From Chloroflexi bacterium 54-19 (GTDB lineage: Bacteria > Chloroflexota > Chloroflexia > Chloroheliales > Chloroheliaceae): a stretch of 64,000 nucleotides of DNA. Shown piece after piece: positions 26,301-34,290 of this stretch. The notes beneath the pieces were generated by a model that searched no databases, was not told the origin of the DNA, and worked only from the letters and a program-made list of their open reading frames with translations. The stretch's first letter is position 1. Each line of letters opens with the position of its first letter. Position numbers and translations under genes: made by a program. The DNA is taken from assembly GCA_001898225.1 (NCBI GenBank), contig MKTJ01000077.1, forward strand, positions 181,270 to 245,269, in the 5' to 3' direction.

Positions 26301-26700
26301 TTACGGCTCCAATAATTCGGCTTATACCGGCCCGGTCAGCCTGACTACCCCGGCCTCTGCCACCTATACCGTCACCAATACCGATGGCGATGCCACCGGC
26401 CCCGGCACCCTCAATTATGCTTTCGGCCAGGCCACTTCCGGCCAGAGTATCCTGCTGGCCCCGCCAAACAATCTTATCTCGGTCAGTGGCGCGGTGCCCA
26501 CCCTCCGGGCCGGGGTCACTGTCGCAGGCGGTTGCGGTCCGAACGGTCCTGCCATCACTTTGCAGGGTGCTCAGGGGCAGATTGGCCTGGTATTGCCCGG
26601 CAATATCACCCTCTATGGTCTCAAAATCAGCGGGTTTAAAAGTCCTCAACTTGCCAACCAGCAAGGCCAGAACTTGCTCCGGTGTGTCACAACCTCCTAG
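23350..26700 (+). CDS. Secreted multidomain protein: propeller, GH5-like hydrolase, three FN3
   Basis: A signal peptide covers residues 1 to about 27 (LSLALLLLVVSLGGANLTAA). Residues of about 30-355 repeat a TolB/WD-like blade pattern (AWVEGPPGDNAAQGIMGYD, AWSEETYQGEY, AAWVVPPDD). Residues of about 365-720 resemble a clan-A (GH5-like) glycoside hydrolase: YLNADNEINNH supplies a candidate acid/base Glu500 and IVLEEYGYP a candidate nucleophile Glu608, with HNYGGGG between them. Three fibronectin type III domains follow from residue 727 (VRLTWTDNSTTEQAFTVER and two similar copies). The last 110 residues start like a beta-helix surface domain (VTNTDGDATGPGTLNYAF) but stop early. It should act outside the cell on a polysaccharide; substrate unknown. 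Confidence 0.8.
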   Translation: MRKVCYKLSLALLLLVVSLGGANLTAANPAPSLFRLSATLDGPPVVTSAYIFWLEKSGSLYGFSLATGQNFLVTNQPVPKSQLASDGHLLAWVEGPPGDNAAQGIMGYDPSKNQVFTIFPTGSGRQFGALALDGNQLYFEENTPGHAGLYSFDLTTRQETLISANGRNPVAGPGFVAWSEETYQGEYQPTLWTLFLQPAGQPSGNRQLAQATGSFQVAFSAENLIYSALPPATSQQVYLYDLKDGTSKAISGEAGRNPVTGDGKAAWVVPPDDTKMLWSVEVQDLTTSKTVTFATPGTARLELNGFAGNKLVFSVFDEQVGSTALYRASADETGLQFEAAAPAQPNAVSLTNPLTCGQVYKSGYYLYDCKGRWTVNGVQFILPDYGINGSTFNDGNYAASVSNDQVDYWLDKASNFLGAKTLRIFVDMPGDSLPGPTSPATIYDFALRASSQGMRLGVVLHNNTSWTLTAARKQWLSDFIGYFRDRNALSLLAYLNADNEINNHCGSGPDCYDNNPTYVDKANQWVADFTTYVKSQNSRLLVTVGISTEKTDGDRLAAVYDFFRKYNAPSLAATVDFISPHNYGGGGYGLLPTLRNTLQYAGPIVLEEYGYPTDPLPSSSYFKEGGAVCRTDAYNAVCKNTAPYFVEVNARSIRENTTNGYAGGSAWMVADSNSKNCTSPSDFYTGLFAAGGYAGCGGTLTTATGAAKNPAARIRFAYLGSTDFPLPGPTALAAQTPARGQVRLTWTDNSTTEQAFTVERKPAGPGGTWTEIATLGPNVTAYLDTNLPDGTSYSYRVRAYLNNGNNSYSAYTATVTATSLFLAPASLTAQANQAGYVNLTWIDNTNTESGFRLERKAGPGGSWGLLASLAANTTFYRDPTIAPDITYYYRVMTYNSTVTSAYSNEETALLTFAAPTNLIANAQSFIRVNLSWTDTSGGVAGFRLERSNGGGAWTEIARVGAKVTTFSDVGLQPNTAYSYRVRASYGSNNSAYTGPVSLTTPASATYTVTNTDGDATGPGTLNYAFGQATSGQSILLAPPNNLISVSGAVPTLRAGVTVAGGCGPNGPAITLQGAQGQIGLVLPGNITLYGLKISGFKSPQLANQQGQNLLRCVTTS

Positions 26701-26754
26701 CCGCCCGGTTTGTTACTACCTCTTTGAGATACCAGGCATTAAATTCGCTTAATT

Positions 26755-26794
26755 ACCGGTGAAAATGCTATAATTCTTCAAATTTTCGACCGGT
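26755..26794 (+). promoter_or_regulatory. Dyad around a TATAAT box before the M1 aminopeptidase gene
   Basis: ACCGGTGAAAA (26755-26765) and TTTTCGACCGGT (26783-26794) are inverted arms, and TATAAT lies between them at 26769-26774. No clear -35 hexamer is visible. An operator at the promoter, or a hairpin, are both possible. Confidence 0.4.
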
Positions 26795-26858
26795 TGTAAT
26801 CAGGCGAACACATTTCAGGTTTTTTAAAGGAGCCTTTTAGCTAATTGAGGAGAGTGCC

Positions 26859-29462
26859 TTGGCTGGAAACAATATTTATTTAGAATTTTTTGAAAAGGGG
26901 ACCGCAAGCTGTCGGCGCGCTATCGAGGCCCTGAGCCAGGGAAATACCCCTGCCGGGTTCAAACCTTTTCCCTTGCCCGGTGATAAACCCCGCTATGCCC
27001 CGGACCGCCAGTACGTTCTTAAACACCTCTTTATTGATGTCGCGCTCGATCTTCCCACCAAAAGCGTTTCCGGGCGGGTGCGGACCACCTTTAACCCGGT
27101 CAACGACGGTTTGCGCCAACTTGTCTTTGACGCGGCGGACCTGGATGTCAAAACGGTCAAAATGAATGGCAGAAATCTCGAATTTCGCAGCGAGGGTGAA
27201 AAGCTGTATGTAACGCTGCTCGAACCCGGCGAGACGGATGAGGAAATGACCATCGAAATTGCCTACAGCGCGACACCCCGGCGTGGTCTTTACTTTATCG
27301 CCCCGGAACCGGAATATCCCGACAAAGTGCCCCACGTCTGGACCCAGGGTCAGGACACCGACAACCATTTCTGGCTTCCCTGCTTTGACGCGCCTAACCA
27401 GAAATGCACCACCGAAATGCGCGTGGTCGTCCCGGAAGATTTCTTTGCCCTTTCCAACGGTGCCCTGATCGAGAATAGCCACGATGCCGGGGCCAAAACC
27501 CGCACCTTTCACTGGAAGCAGAATATTCCGCACAGCAGTTATTTGATAACCCTGGCTGCCGGGCCGTTTTCCGAGGTTGCCGACAAGTGGGAAGACATCC
27601 CGGTTCCTTATTATGTGCTGCCGGGTCACGAGGAAGAAGCCCGTATCAGCCTGGGTCGGACCCCCGATATGGTCGAGTTTTTCTCGAAAAATATCGGTGT
27701 GCGCTATCCCTACGAGAAATACGCGACGGTCTGTGTGCAGGACTTTATCTTTGGCGGCATGGAAAACACTTCCGCCACGACCCTGACCGATACGACTTTG
27801 CACGACTCACGGGCCGACCAGGACTTCAGCAGCCAGCCCCTCGCTGCCCACGAACTGGCCCACCAGTGGTTCGGGGATTTGTTGACCTGCCGGGATTGGT
27901 CGAATGGCTGGCTCAACGAGGGCTTTGCGACCTACTTCGAGGCGCTCTGGACCGAACATTCGCTGGGCCGGGACGAGTTTATTTACGAGATGCATGGCAA
28001 CGCCCAGGCCTATTTCAGCGAAGATAAGAACCGCTACCGCCGCCCCCTGGTTGCCTACACCTTCAACCAGCCGATTGACCTTTTCGACCGCCACCTTTAC
28101 GAAAAAGGCTCGCTTGTCCTCCACATGATTCGTTATCTTCTGGGTGAGGCGGGCTGGTGGAAGGCCATCAACCATTACGTCACCAAACACCGGGGCCAGA
28201 ACGTGATTTCGGCGGATTTCGAGCGGGCTATCGAGGAAGCGACCGGGCGCAACCTGCAATATTTCTTCGAGCAGTGGGTCTACAAAGCCGGGTATCCGAC
28301 TTTCCAGCTTAAAAACGAGTGGGACGAAGCCAACCAGACCGTCAAGTTTTCGGTAACCCAGACCCAGCCAACCGACCTTGAAAACCCGCTCTTTACCCTG
28401 CCGGTCGAAATAGCTTTTGCCCTGCCCGGCGGCCAGCGCGAAACCTTCAAGGTCAAGCTGGAAGAAAAGACTCAGAATTTCTATTTTAAGCTCCCGGCCC
28501 GGCCTCTTTTTGCCTCGTTCGACCCTTCGAACTGGCTGTTAAAGACCGTGACCTGGACGCGCTCGAAAGAAGCCTTAATCGCCCAACTGACCGGCGATAC
28601 CGAGTCTTTTGGCCGGATAACTGCTGCCCAGGAGTTGGGCCGGCTGGGTGGGCGTGATGCTGTCGAAACTCTTGAGAAAGCCTTCAAAACCGAAAGTGTC
28701 TGGACGGTTCGGGCTGAAATCGCTTTTGCCCTCGGTAAAATCGGTACTGCCACCGCCGAGAGTGTGCTGGTAGCGGCCCTGCCAGGCGAAAATCACCCGA
28801 AGGTCCGCCGGGCCATCGTTACGGCCCTGGGCGAGTTCCGCGACCAGACCGCCGTCACCACCTTGAGCGAGGTTCTCAAAGGCGATAAGACCGACATTAT
28901 CGAAATGGCCGCCGCCCACGCCCTGGGCAAGACCCGCCAGCCTGGTGTCTTTGACACCTTGCAGGCAGCGATGGAGCGCGACTCTTTTAACCAGGTGGTC
29001 CGGCAGGGGGCTATCAACGGTTTCGTGGCTCTCAAAGACGTCAAAGCTTTGCCGCTAGTCCTCGATTGGACCGCCTACGGGCGGCCCGACCTGGCCCGGT
29101 TTGCCGCGATTACGGCGCTTGGTTCGCTGGGGAAACTGGTCAAAAATCCTGAAAAAGAGCAGGTGATTGAGCGGTTGAAGGATTTGTTGGAGGATAAAAA
29201 TTGGCGGGCCCGGATGGCGGCAATCGGCGCGGTCCAGGCCCTCGGTGATACCTCGCTGTTGCCAACCTTGCAGCGTAAAATCGAGTTGCACGAGGACAGC
29301 CGGGAAGTCCGCCGGGCCAGGGAAGCGGTCGAGGCTATACGTGAAAACGCTTCGCAGGGCCAGGAAATGCTCCGGTTGCGCGAAGACCTTGATAAGTTGG
29401 TGACCGAAAATCGCGAACTACGCGACCGCCTCGAAAGCCTCGAACAGAAAACTCCGCGTTAA
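26859..29462 (+). CDS. M1-family zinc aminopeptidase with C-terminal HEAT repeats
   Basis: TTG at 26859 is the start: GAGGAGAG lies 5-10 bases upstream and the protein then begins cleanly. The 867-residue product has the exopeptidase motif GGMEN (299-303) and the zinc site HELAHQW (His331, Glu332, His335) with the third ligand Glu354 in NEGFATYFEA, the exact HEXXH-x18-E spacing. Residues of about 580-830 are HEAT/PBS-type helical repeats (AAQELGRLGGRDAVETLEKA, EIAFALGKIGT, AAAHALGKTRQ), and the last 30 residues form a coiled coil. It removes N-terminal amino acids from peptides, probably in the cytoplasm as no signal is seen. Its stop overlaps that of the convergent glycosyltransferase gene by two bases of TTAA. 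Confidence 0.95.
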   Translation: MAGNNIYLEFFEKGTASCRRAIEALSQGNTPAGFKPFPLPGDKPRYAPDRQYVLKHLFIDVALDLPTKSVSGRVRTTFNPVNDGLRQLVFDAADLDVKTVKMNGRNLEFRSEGEKLYVTLLEPGETDEEMTIEIAYSATPRRGLYFIAPEPEYPDKVPHVWTQGQDTDNHFWLPCFDAPNQKCTTEMRVVVPEDFFALSNGALIENSHDAGAKTRTFHWKQNIPHSSYLITLAAGPFSEVADKWEDIPVPYYVLPGHEEEARISLGRTPDMVEFFSKNIGVRYPYEKYATVCVQDFIFGGMENTSATTLTDTTLHDSRADQDFSSQPLAAHELAHQWFGDLLTCRDWSNGWLNEGFATYFEALWTEHSLGRDEFIYEMHGNAQAYFSEDKNRYRRPLVAYTFNQPIDLFDRHLYEKGSLVLHMIRYLLGEAGWWKAINHYVTKHRGQNVISADFERAIEEATGRNLQYFFEQWVYKAGYPTFQLKNEWDEANQTVKFSVTQTQPTDLENPLFTLPVEIAFALPGGQRETFKVKLEEKTQNFYFKLPARPLFASFDPSNWLLKTVTWTRSKEALIAQLTGDTESFGRITAAQELGRLGGRDAVETLEKAFKTESVWTVRAEIAFALGKIGTATAESVLVAALPGENHPKVRRAIVTALGEFRDQTAVTTLSEVLKGDKTDIIEMAAAHALGKTRQPGVFDTLQAAMERDSFNQVVRQGAINGFVALKDVKALPLVLDWTAYGRPDLARFAAITALGSLGKLVKNPEKEQVIERLKDLLEDKNWRARMAAIGAVQALGDTSLLPTLQRKIELHEDSREVRRAREAVEAIRENASQGQEMLRLREDLDKLVTENRELRDRLESLEQKTPR

Positions 29463-30487
29463 AGCGCTTTGTAGGGATTGCTGTTGCCGGGGGATAAAAT
29501 GGCTAAACCAGGGTTGTTAACCAGCCGTTTTGTCTCCCGCAGGTCCTTCTTTTCGACCGTAAATCTGGAGGTTTTCCGGTCTACGGAAGCAAATAAACCT
29601 CGCATGAAGCCGTACCAGAAGACCAGGACCGGGGTTGCACGTTTGATGCGACCTGTCTTGAAACTAACCTGTAAAGCAACCATTACCGCGCATCCCAACC
29701 ACATCTGCACCAACATGTAATAGCTCAGTTTCCAATGGCCGCACTTCAAATACTTGGCATAGCTGGAACCAAAGCCGAACCAATCCTGGAAGGCCTGGTT
29801 TCTTAGCTTTGAGTTTGGTCTGAACCCGTAGTGCAGGACTGAAACCTCAGGGGTCTGGTATACATAATGGTTGGCTAAAAGCACCCGGATGGCGATGTCC
29901 CGGTCTTCCAGGGAGCCCAGGGGAGAACCGGGACCGAGCATTGTGTCAAAGCCACCTATTTTGGACCAGGCACTGCGCCTCATAGCAAAACAGGCCCCGA
30001 TTCCCATGCCATGCCTGAGGTCAGCATAAGCGCTTTTCATCAGCAAAGCGGTGTCACGGACAAAATCGGGGGTATAGCCCTCTCTTTTGTCGTAGTCAGC
30101 CGCCACGACATTGCCGAAGACCAGGCCGATTTTCTTATCCTGCTGAAATGCGTTATATATACTGCTCAGCCAGTTAACCGGTACGACACAATCGTCATCC
30201 GTAAAGGCAATTAGCTCATTTTTGGTATGGGAGACTGCCAGGTTGTGGCCGTTCGCCAACCCCCTGACGGAACTGCGAATATATTTAATGGGATTGCCTG
30301 CTAAAAGCGGGGCTACCGCAATTGCGGTGGTATTGTCGATATTCTGGTCAACGACGATAATATCAAAGGCTGGATAGTCGTTGGCTAAAATACTTTTAAG
30401 GGCCGGTACAATCTGGTCACCACGGTTGAGCGTGGAAATTACAACGGAAATAGGTTCCTTAGGGTTAGCTTCGGCCAAAGAGGGCAC
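29459..30487 (-). CDS. GT2-family glycosyltransferase
   Basis: The start is a GTG with AGGAG eight bases upstream. The 342-residue protein has a GT-A core in its first 230 residues: ISVVISTLNRGDQIVPALKS, IIVVDQN, and the metal-binding TDDDC (Asp97-99), then GACFAMRRSAWSKIGGFDTM and LGSLEDRDIAIRVL with the catalytic-region ED. The C-terminal 100 residues hold one or two hydrophobic segments, so the enzyme is probably at the membrane. It should add a nucleotide sugar to a lipid carrier or growing polysaccharide. It is transcribed away from the GT2-methyltransferase and deacetylase genes across an AT-rich 215-base divergent promoter region. Confidence 0.9.
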   Translation of the reverse strand: MPSLAEANPKEPISVVISTLNRGDQIVPALKSILANDYPAFDIIVVDQNIDNTTAIAVAPLLAGNPIKYIRSSVRGLANGHNLAVSHTKNELIAFTDDDCVVPVNWLSSIYNAFQQDKKIGLVFGNVVAADYDKREGYTPDFVRDTALLMKSAYADLRHGMGIGACFAMRRSAWSKIGGFDTMLGPGSPLGSLEDRDIAIRVLLANHYVYQTPEVSVLHYGFRPNSKLRNQAFQDWFGFGSSYAKYLKCGHWKLSYYMLVQMWLGCAVMVALQVSFKTGRIKRATPVLVFWYGFMRGLFASVDRKTSRFTVEKKDLRETKRLVNNPGLAILSPGNSNPYKAL

Positions 30488-30702
30488 CGTGATTCTCCTA
30501 TATTGGTCTTATTATATTTTCTGTCCATCATTCAAATTATTACGTTAATCAGATTATATCAAAATAATTTAACGCACATATTACTTTTTCCGTTTAAATG
30601 TTAAAATATGATTAAGAAATGACTTGTAGTATTGTATATTAGATTTTTTCCTGTAAATTTTATAAGAATAGTTCGGCTCTGATAAATAACTAAGCAGGTA
30701 AA

Positions 30703-32349
30703 ATGAATAATAACCCCCTGGTGTCGGCAGTCATTATTTTTTTGAATGGGGAACCATTTTTAGAGGAAGCAATAAAAAGCGTTTTAAACCAGACTTATTC
30801 CGATTGGGAACTCTGGTTGGTCGATGATGGGTCTACGGACGGAAGTACCCGGGTAGCAAAAGATTTTGCCGCGCTTTACCCTTCTAAAATTTTCTATGTG
30901 GACCACCCGGACCATGCGAATCGCGGGATGAGCGCTTCTCGTAATCTTGGGATTGCGCATAGCCGGGGCGAGTACCTGGCTTTGCTGGATGCCGATGATG
31001 TCTGGTTGCCGACCAAACTGGAAAAGCAACTGGAATTAATGGCCTTACACCCGGAAGTCGGCATGGTCTATGGCCCCACCCATTACTGGTACGGCTGGAC
31101 CCAGAATCCTGCCGATAGCAAGCTCGACTATGTAAAAGACCTCCGCGTTAAACCCGGTCGCGTCTATAGCCCGCCTGAACTGGTCAGGATTTTGCTAAAA
31201 GATGGTGGTGTGATACCGGGTAACTGTAGCCTTTTGATAAAAATGGCTTTAACCCGGCAGGTCGGGGCTTTTGAGGAAAAATTTCGCAGTATCTACGAAG
31301 ACCAGGTGTTTTTTGTAAAGGTCTGCCTCAAAGCCCCGGTCTATGTCAGCCAGGAAGTGGTTGCCAGGTACCGGCAGCATCCAGACTCGGCCTGTCATAC
31401 CGCCGAAGTGGCCGGGGACTATCACCCCGAAAAACCGAATCCCTCGCACCTGGTTTTTCTAAACTGGCTAAAAACCTATCTCGAAAAGGAGCAGGTCCGG
31501 GATAAAGGTCTCCGGCAGATTCTGAGAGTGGAATTCTTAAAATATAGCAACCTCAATCTTTATAAAATGCTTAAATTACCCGCAAAACTCAAGACCACTA
31601 TTAAAAACAAAGCGCGGTCTGGAGCACGCCGGTTTGTCCCGCACTCGCTTTATAATTCCCTGAAAGCCCTTTACCAGGGAAAAAATTATAAACCGGTGGT
31701 CGGGGCGGTCCGCTTCGGAGATTTACGCAGACTGGAACCGCTTAACCGGAATTTCGGGTTCGACCGGGGCCTGCCGGTGGACCGCTATTATGTCGAAAAT
31801 TTCCTGGAAACCAATTCGAAAGATATTTTCGGCAAAGCCCTGGAAATCGGCGACAATTACTACACCACCCGCTACGGTAAAGGCAAAATAACGGCCAGCG
31901 AGGTCCTGCACGTAGCCGAAGGCAATCCCGCCGCTACGATGGTGGGCGATTTAACGACCGCGGATTTTATTCCCTCGGATAGTTTTGACTGTGTTATCCT
32001 AACTCAGACCTTACAGCTAATTTACGAACCGAAAGTCGCCCTGCAAACCGTTTTGCGGATTCTTAAACCGGGCGGGGTTTTGCTGGCGACCTTTCCGGGT
32101 ATAACCCATATCGGGGATCAGACCTGGGCGTCTAGCTGGTACTGGAATTTCACCGGCTATTCGGCCCAGGCTTTATTTTCTGAGGTCTTTGGGGCCGAAA
32201 ATATTACCGTTGAAACCAAAGGGAACGTTTTGACCGCGACCTCCTTTCTACAGGGGTTGGCGGTGGAAGAACTGAGCATCGAGGAATTGGACTATAACGA
32301 CCCGGCCTACCAGGTTTTAATTTCGGTCCGTGCAGTGAAAGAAAGGTAA
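30703..32349 (+). CDS. Bifunctional GT2 glycosyltransferase / SAM-methyltransferase-like protein
   Basis: Residues of about 1-235 are a GT2 domain: VSAVIIFLNGEPFLEEAIKS, LVDDGSTDGS (Asp41, Asp42) and ALLDADDVWLP (DAD at 96-98). Residues of about 330-548 look like a class I methyltransferase: ALEIGDNYYT in the motif I position, SFDCVILTQTLQLIYEP and RILKPGGVLLATFPG. Motif I lacks the usual run of glycines, so cofactor binding is uncertain. Such fusions occur in capsule and O-chain loci, where the methyl group can cap the chain. The linker between the domains is basic and helical. The gene leads a two-gene unit with the deacetylase, 8 bases downstream. Its base composition is more AT-rich than its neighbours. 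Confidence 0.85.
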   Translation: MNNNPLVSAVIIFLNGEPFLEEAIKSVLNQTYSDWELWLVDDGSTDGSTRVAKDFAALYPSKIFYVDHPDHANRGMSASRNLGIAHSRGEYLALLDADDVWLPTKLEKQLELMALHPEVGMVYGPTHYWYGWTQNPADSKLDYVKDLRVKPGRVYSPPELVRILLKDGGVIPGNCSLLIKMALTRQVGAFEEKFRSIYEDQVFFVKVCLKAPVYVSQEVVARYRQHPDSACHTAEVAGDYHPEKPNPSHLVFLNWLKTYLEKEQVRDKGLRQILRVEFLKYSNLNLYKMLKLPAKLKTTIKNKARSGARRFVPHSLYNSLKALYQGKNYKPVVGAVRFGDLRRLEPLNRNFGFDRGLPVDRYYVENFLETNSKDIFGKALEIGDNYYTTRYGKGKITASEVLHVAEGNPAATMVGDLTTADFIPSDSFDCVILTQTLQLIYEPKVALQTVLRILKPGGVLLATFPGITHIGDQTWASSWYWNFTGYSAQALFSEVFGAENITVETKGNVLTATSFLQGLAVEELSIEELDYNDPAYQVLISVRAVKER

Positions 32350-32357
32350 GTAAATCT

Positions 32358-33401
32358 GTGAAAATCAGGGGGTTAGGTAAAATCAAACGGACGGCCCGCC
32401 AGCATTTGCCGTCCATTTTTCCCGGCACGTTAATCCTTTTATATCACCGGATTGCCGAGCCTTCGACGGACCCCTGGGAACTGGCAGTTAGCCCCGCGCA
32501 CCTGGCCGAACAGCTCGAAGTTTTACGAAAGCTCTGGAGGCCGACCCGCTTGCAGGACTTTATCGGGGCCAATCCATCGGATAAAAATATGGCGCGTTCG
32601 GTTGTGGTTACTTTTGATGATGGTTACCGGGACAATTTCTATAACGCGAAGCCGGTTTTGGAAAAATTTGATGTCCCGGCGACCATTTTCGTTACCACCG
32701 GGCGTATCGAAAAAAATGGCGAGTTCTGGTGGGATGCTCTGGAAGCGATATTGCTGCAACCGGGCGAACTACCCGCCAGCCTTAGTTTGACCTTCGGCCA
32801 GGAAACAAAAGGGTGGGAGCTTGGACAGAACACGGTCTACACCCCCGATGAAGTGCGGCAACACAAGAACTGGCGGGCCTGGGAGACGCCTCCAACCACC
32901 CGCCACCGCCTTTACCAGGAGCTTTATGCTTTGTTAAACCCGCTGTCCCCGGCGGAACAGCAAGCCAAGCTGGCCGAATTACGGGCCTGGTCCGGTTTAG
33001 AGGAAACCACCCGCTTTGAGTACGGCTCGGTAAACGCCGCCGAATTGCAAGGGTTGGTCAAAGATAACCTGGTAGAGATTGGGGCGCACACAGTCAATCA
33101 CGTGAATTTGAGCACCCTACCCACGTCCCGGCAGTCCTACGAAATCAAGGAGAGCAAAGACACTTTAGAAACCATTATCGACCGCCCGGTTAAGAGTTTT
33201 GCCTATACCTTTGGGCGCAAAGTTGATTACAACCAATCGACCACAAAGCTTGTCCAGGAATTAGGCTTTAATTGCGCCTGTTCGAATTTTAGCGGCATCT
33301 CAGGCCGCCGCCGGAACACCTATGAACTTCCCAGGGTCCAGATGCATGATTGGAACGGCGCGGAGTTCGAACGCCAGTTGTGGCAGTGGTACGGCATTTA
33401 A
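32358..33401 (+). CDS. Polysaccharide deacetylase (CE4, NodB-like)
   Basis: This 347-residue protein starts at GTG, 8 bases after the previous stop. It has LLYHRIAE, the catalytic motif VVVTFDDGYRDNF (Asp87 and Asp88, base and metal ligand) and the metal motif GAHTVNHVNLS (His244, His248), then a SFAYTFG strand (the usual P-F/Y-G motif). An insertion of about 100 residues between motifs (GEFWWDALEAILL and on) is typical of a subgroup found in exopolysaccharide loci. It removes acetyl groups from N-acetylhexosamine units. No signal peptide is visible. Cotranscription with the GT2-methyltransferase gene suggests both act on one glycan. Confidence 0.9.
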   Translation: MKIRGLGKIKRTARQHLPSIFPGTLILLYHRIAEPSTDPWELAVSPAHLAEQLEVLRKLWRPTRLQDFIGANPSDKNMARSVVVTFDDGYRDNFYNAKPVLEKFDVPATIFVTTGRIEKNGEFWWDALEAILLQPGELPASLSLTFGQETKGWELGQNTVYTPDEVRQHKNWRAWETPPTTRHRLYQELYALLNPLSPAEQQAKLAELRAWSGLEETTRFEYGSVNAAELQGLVKDNLVEIGAHTVNHVNLSTLPTSRQSYEIKESKDTLETIIDRPVKSFAYTFGRKVDYNQSTTKLVQELGFNCACSNFSGISGRRRNTYELPRVQMHDWNGAEFERQLWQWYGI

Positions 33402-33474
33402 GGTGTAAATTCTTTAGCATTTTGCAACTGCTAACTCTCGGTTTGTAAATCCCCTTCTTATAAGTTTCACAGCG

Positions 33475-33504
33475 AAAAATCCGGGCAATCTGTCCGGGTT
33501 TTAG
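33475..33504 (+). terminator. Terminator after the deacetylase gene
   Basis: CCGGGC pairs with GTCCGG (one G-U) across a short AATCT loop, with AAAAT before and GGTTTT after. Confidence 0.6.
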
Positions 33505-33616
33505 TTTTCCACACCTGGCCTGGAGTGTGCTACAATTTTGCCTATATGCGATTAAATCTGTTAGGGCCTCACTCTAACGGGTTAGGTTGAAAAAGGAGTC
33601 AGGTAAGTTCCGATAG

Positions 33617-33637
33617 GACTGTCTCTTAGGGACAGTC
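33617..33637 (+). promoter_or_regulatory. Hairpin in the leader of the phosphate-uptake genes
   Basis: GACTGTC (33617-33623) and GACAGTC (33631-33637) form a perfect 7-base stem with a 7-base loop, 20 bases before the ribosome binding site. It has no T-run, so it is not a terminator. Confidence 0.45.
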
Positions 33638-33669
33638 TATTTGGATATGAGCCTCAGGAGAAAAATGGA

Positions 33670-34290
33670 ATGTTTGGGATAAAATTGAATCCCCGTAATG
33701 ACGTGTTTTTTAGCATTCTCGAACAGCAGTGCGCCCAGACCGTCGAGGCCGCCCGGTTGCTCTGCGACATGGTCAACGATTTTACCAACGTGGACGAAAA
33801 GTTGCAGTTGTTAGTAGAGGCCGAAAAAAAGGCCGATAACATCAACCACGAAATGGTCCAACAGCTCAACAAAACCTTTGTAACCCCCATTGACCGCGAA
33901 GACCTGCACAATCTTGCCTATGCCATCGATGATATTGTGGATAATATCGAGGCCGCCGGGACCATGATGGTCCTGTGCAAGGTAAAAGTTATAACCCCTT
34001 ACGCCCGGAAAATGGCGAATATCGTCCTCGAAGCCTCGGCCAAGTTAAACACTCTTATCCCCAATTTGCGCTCTATGCGCGATGCTCGCCAGCAGTATAT
34101 TGCTATCCATACCCTCGAAAACGAGGGTGACGAACTCTGGCAGCAGGCTTTTGCCAGTCTCTTTGAAGATGGCAGCAATCCGCTCGATGTCATTAAGTGG
34201 AAAGAAATCTACGAATTGATGGAAGAGTCGATTGATACCATCGAACGAGTAGCCGAAATTGTCGAGGAGATTATTCAAAAGAATGGATAG
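33670..34290 (+). CDS. DUF47/PhoU-like phosphate transport regulator
   Basis: This 206-residue all-helical protein has the DUF47 pattern: FFSILEQQCAQTVEAARLLC, KKADNINHEMVQQLNKTFVT followed by PIDREDLHNLAYAIDDIVDN. The E/DxxxD clusters are those that bind metal in PhoU-fold proteins. DUF47 proteins are encoded beside PiT transporters and regulate or assist them. AGGAGA precedes the ATG by 7 bases; a nearer ATG at 33665 is in another frame and stops at once. The last 8 bases overlap the start of the transporter gene, so translation is probably coupled. Confidence 0.92.
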   Translation: MFGIKLNPRNDVFFSILEQQCAQTVEAARLLCDMVNDFTNVDEKLQLLVEAEKKADNINHEMVQQLNKTFVTPIDREDLHNLAYAIDDIVDNIEAAGTMMVLCKVKVITPYARKMANIVLEASAKLNTLIPNLRSMRDARQQYIAIHTLENEGDELWQQAFASLFEDGSNPLDVIKWKEIYELMEESIDTIERVAEIVEEIIQKNG

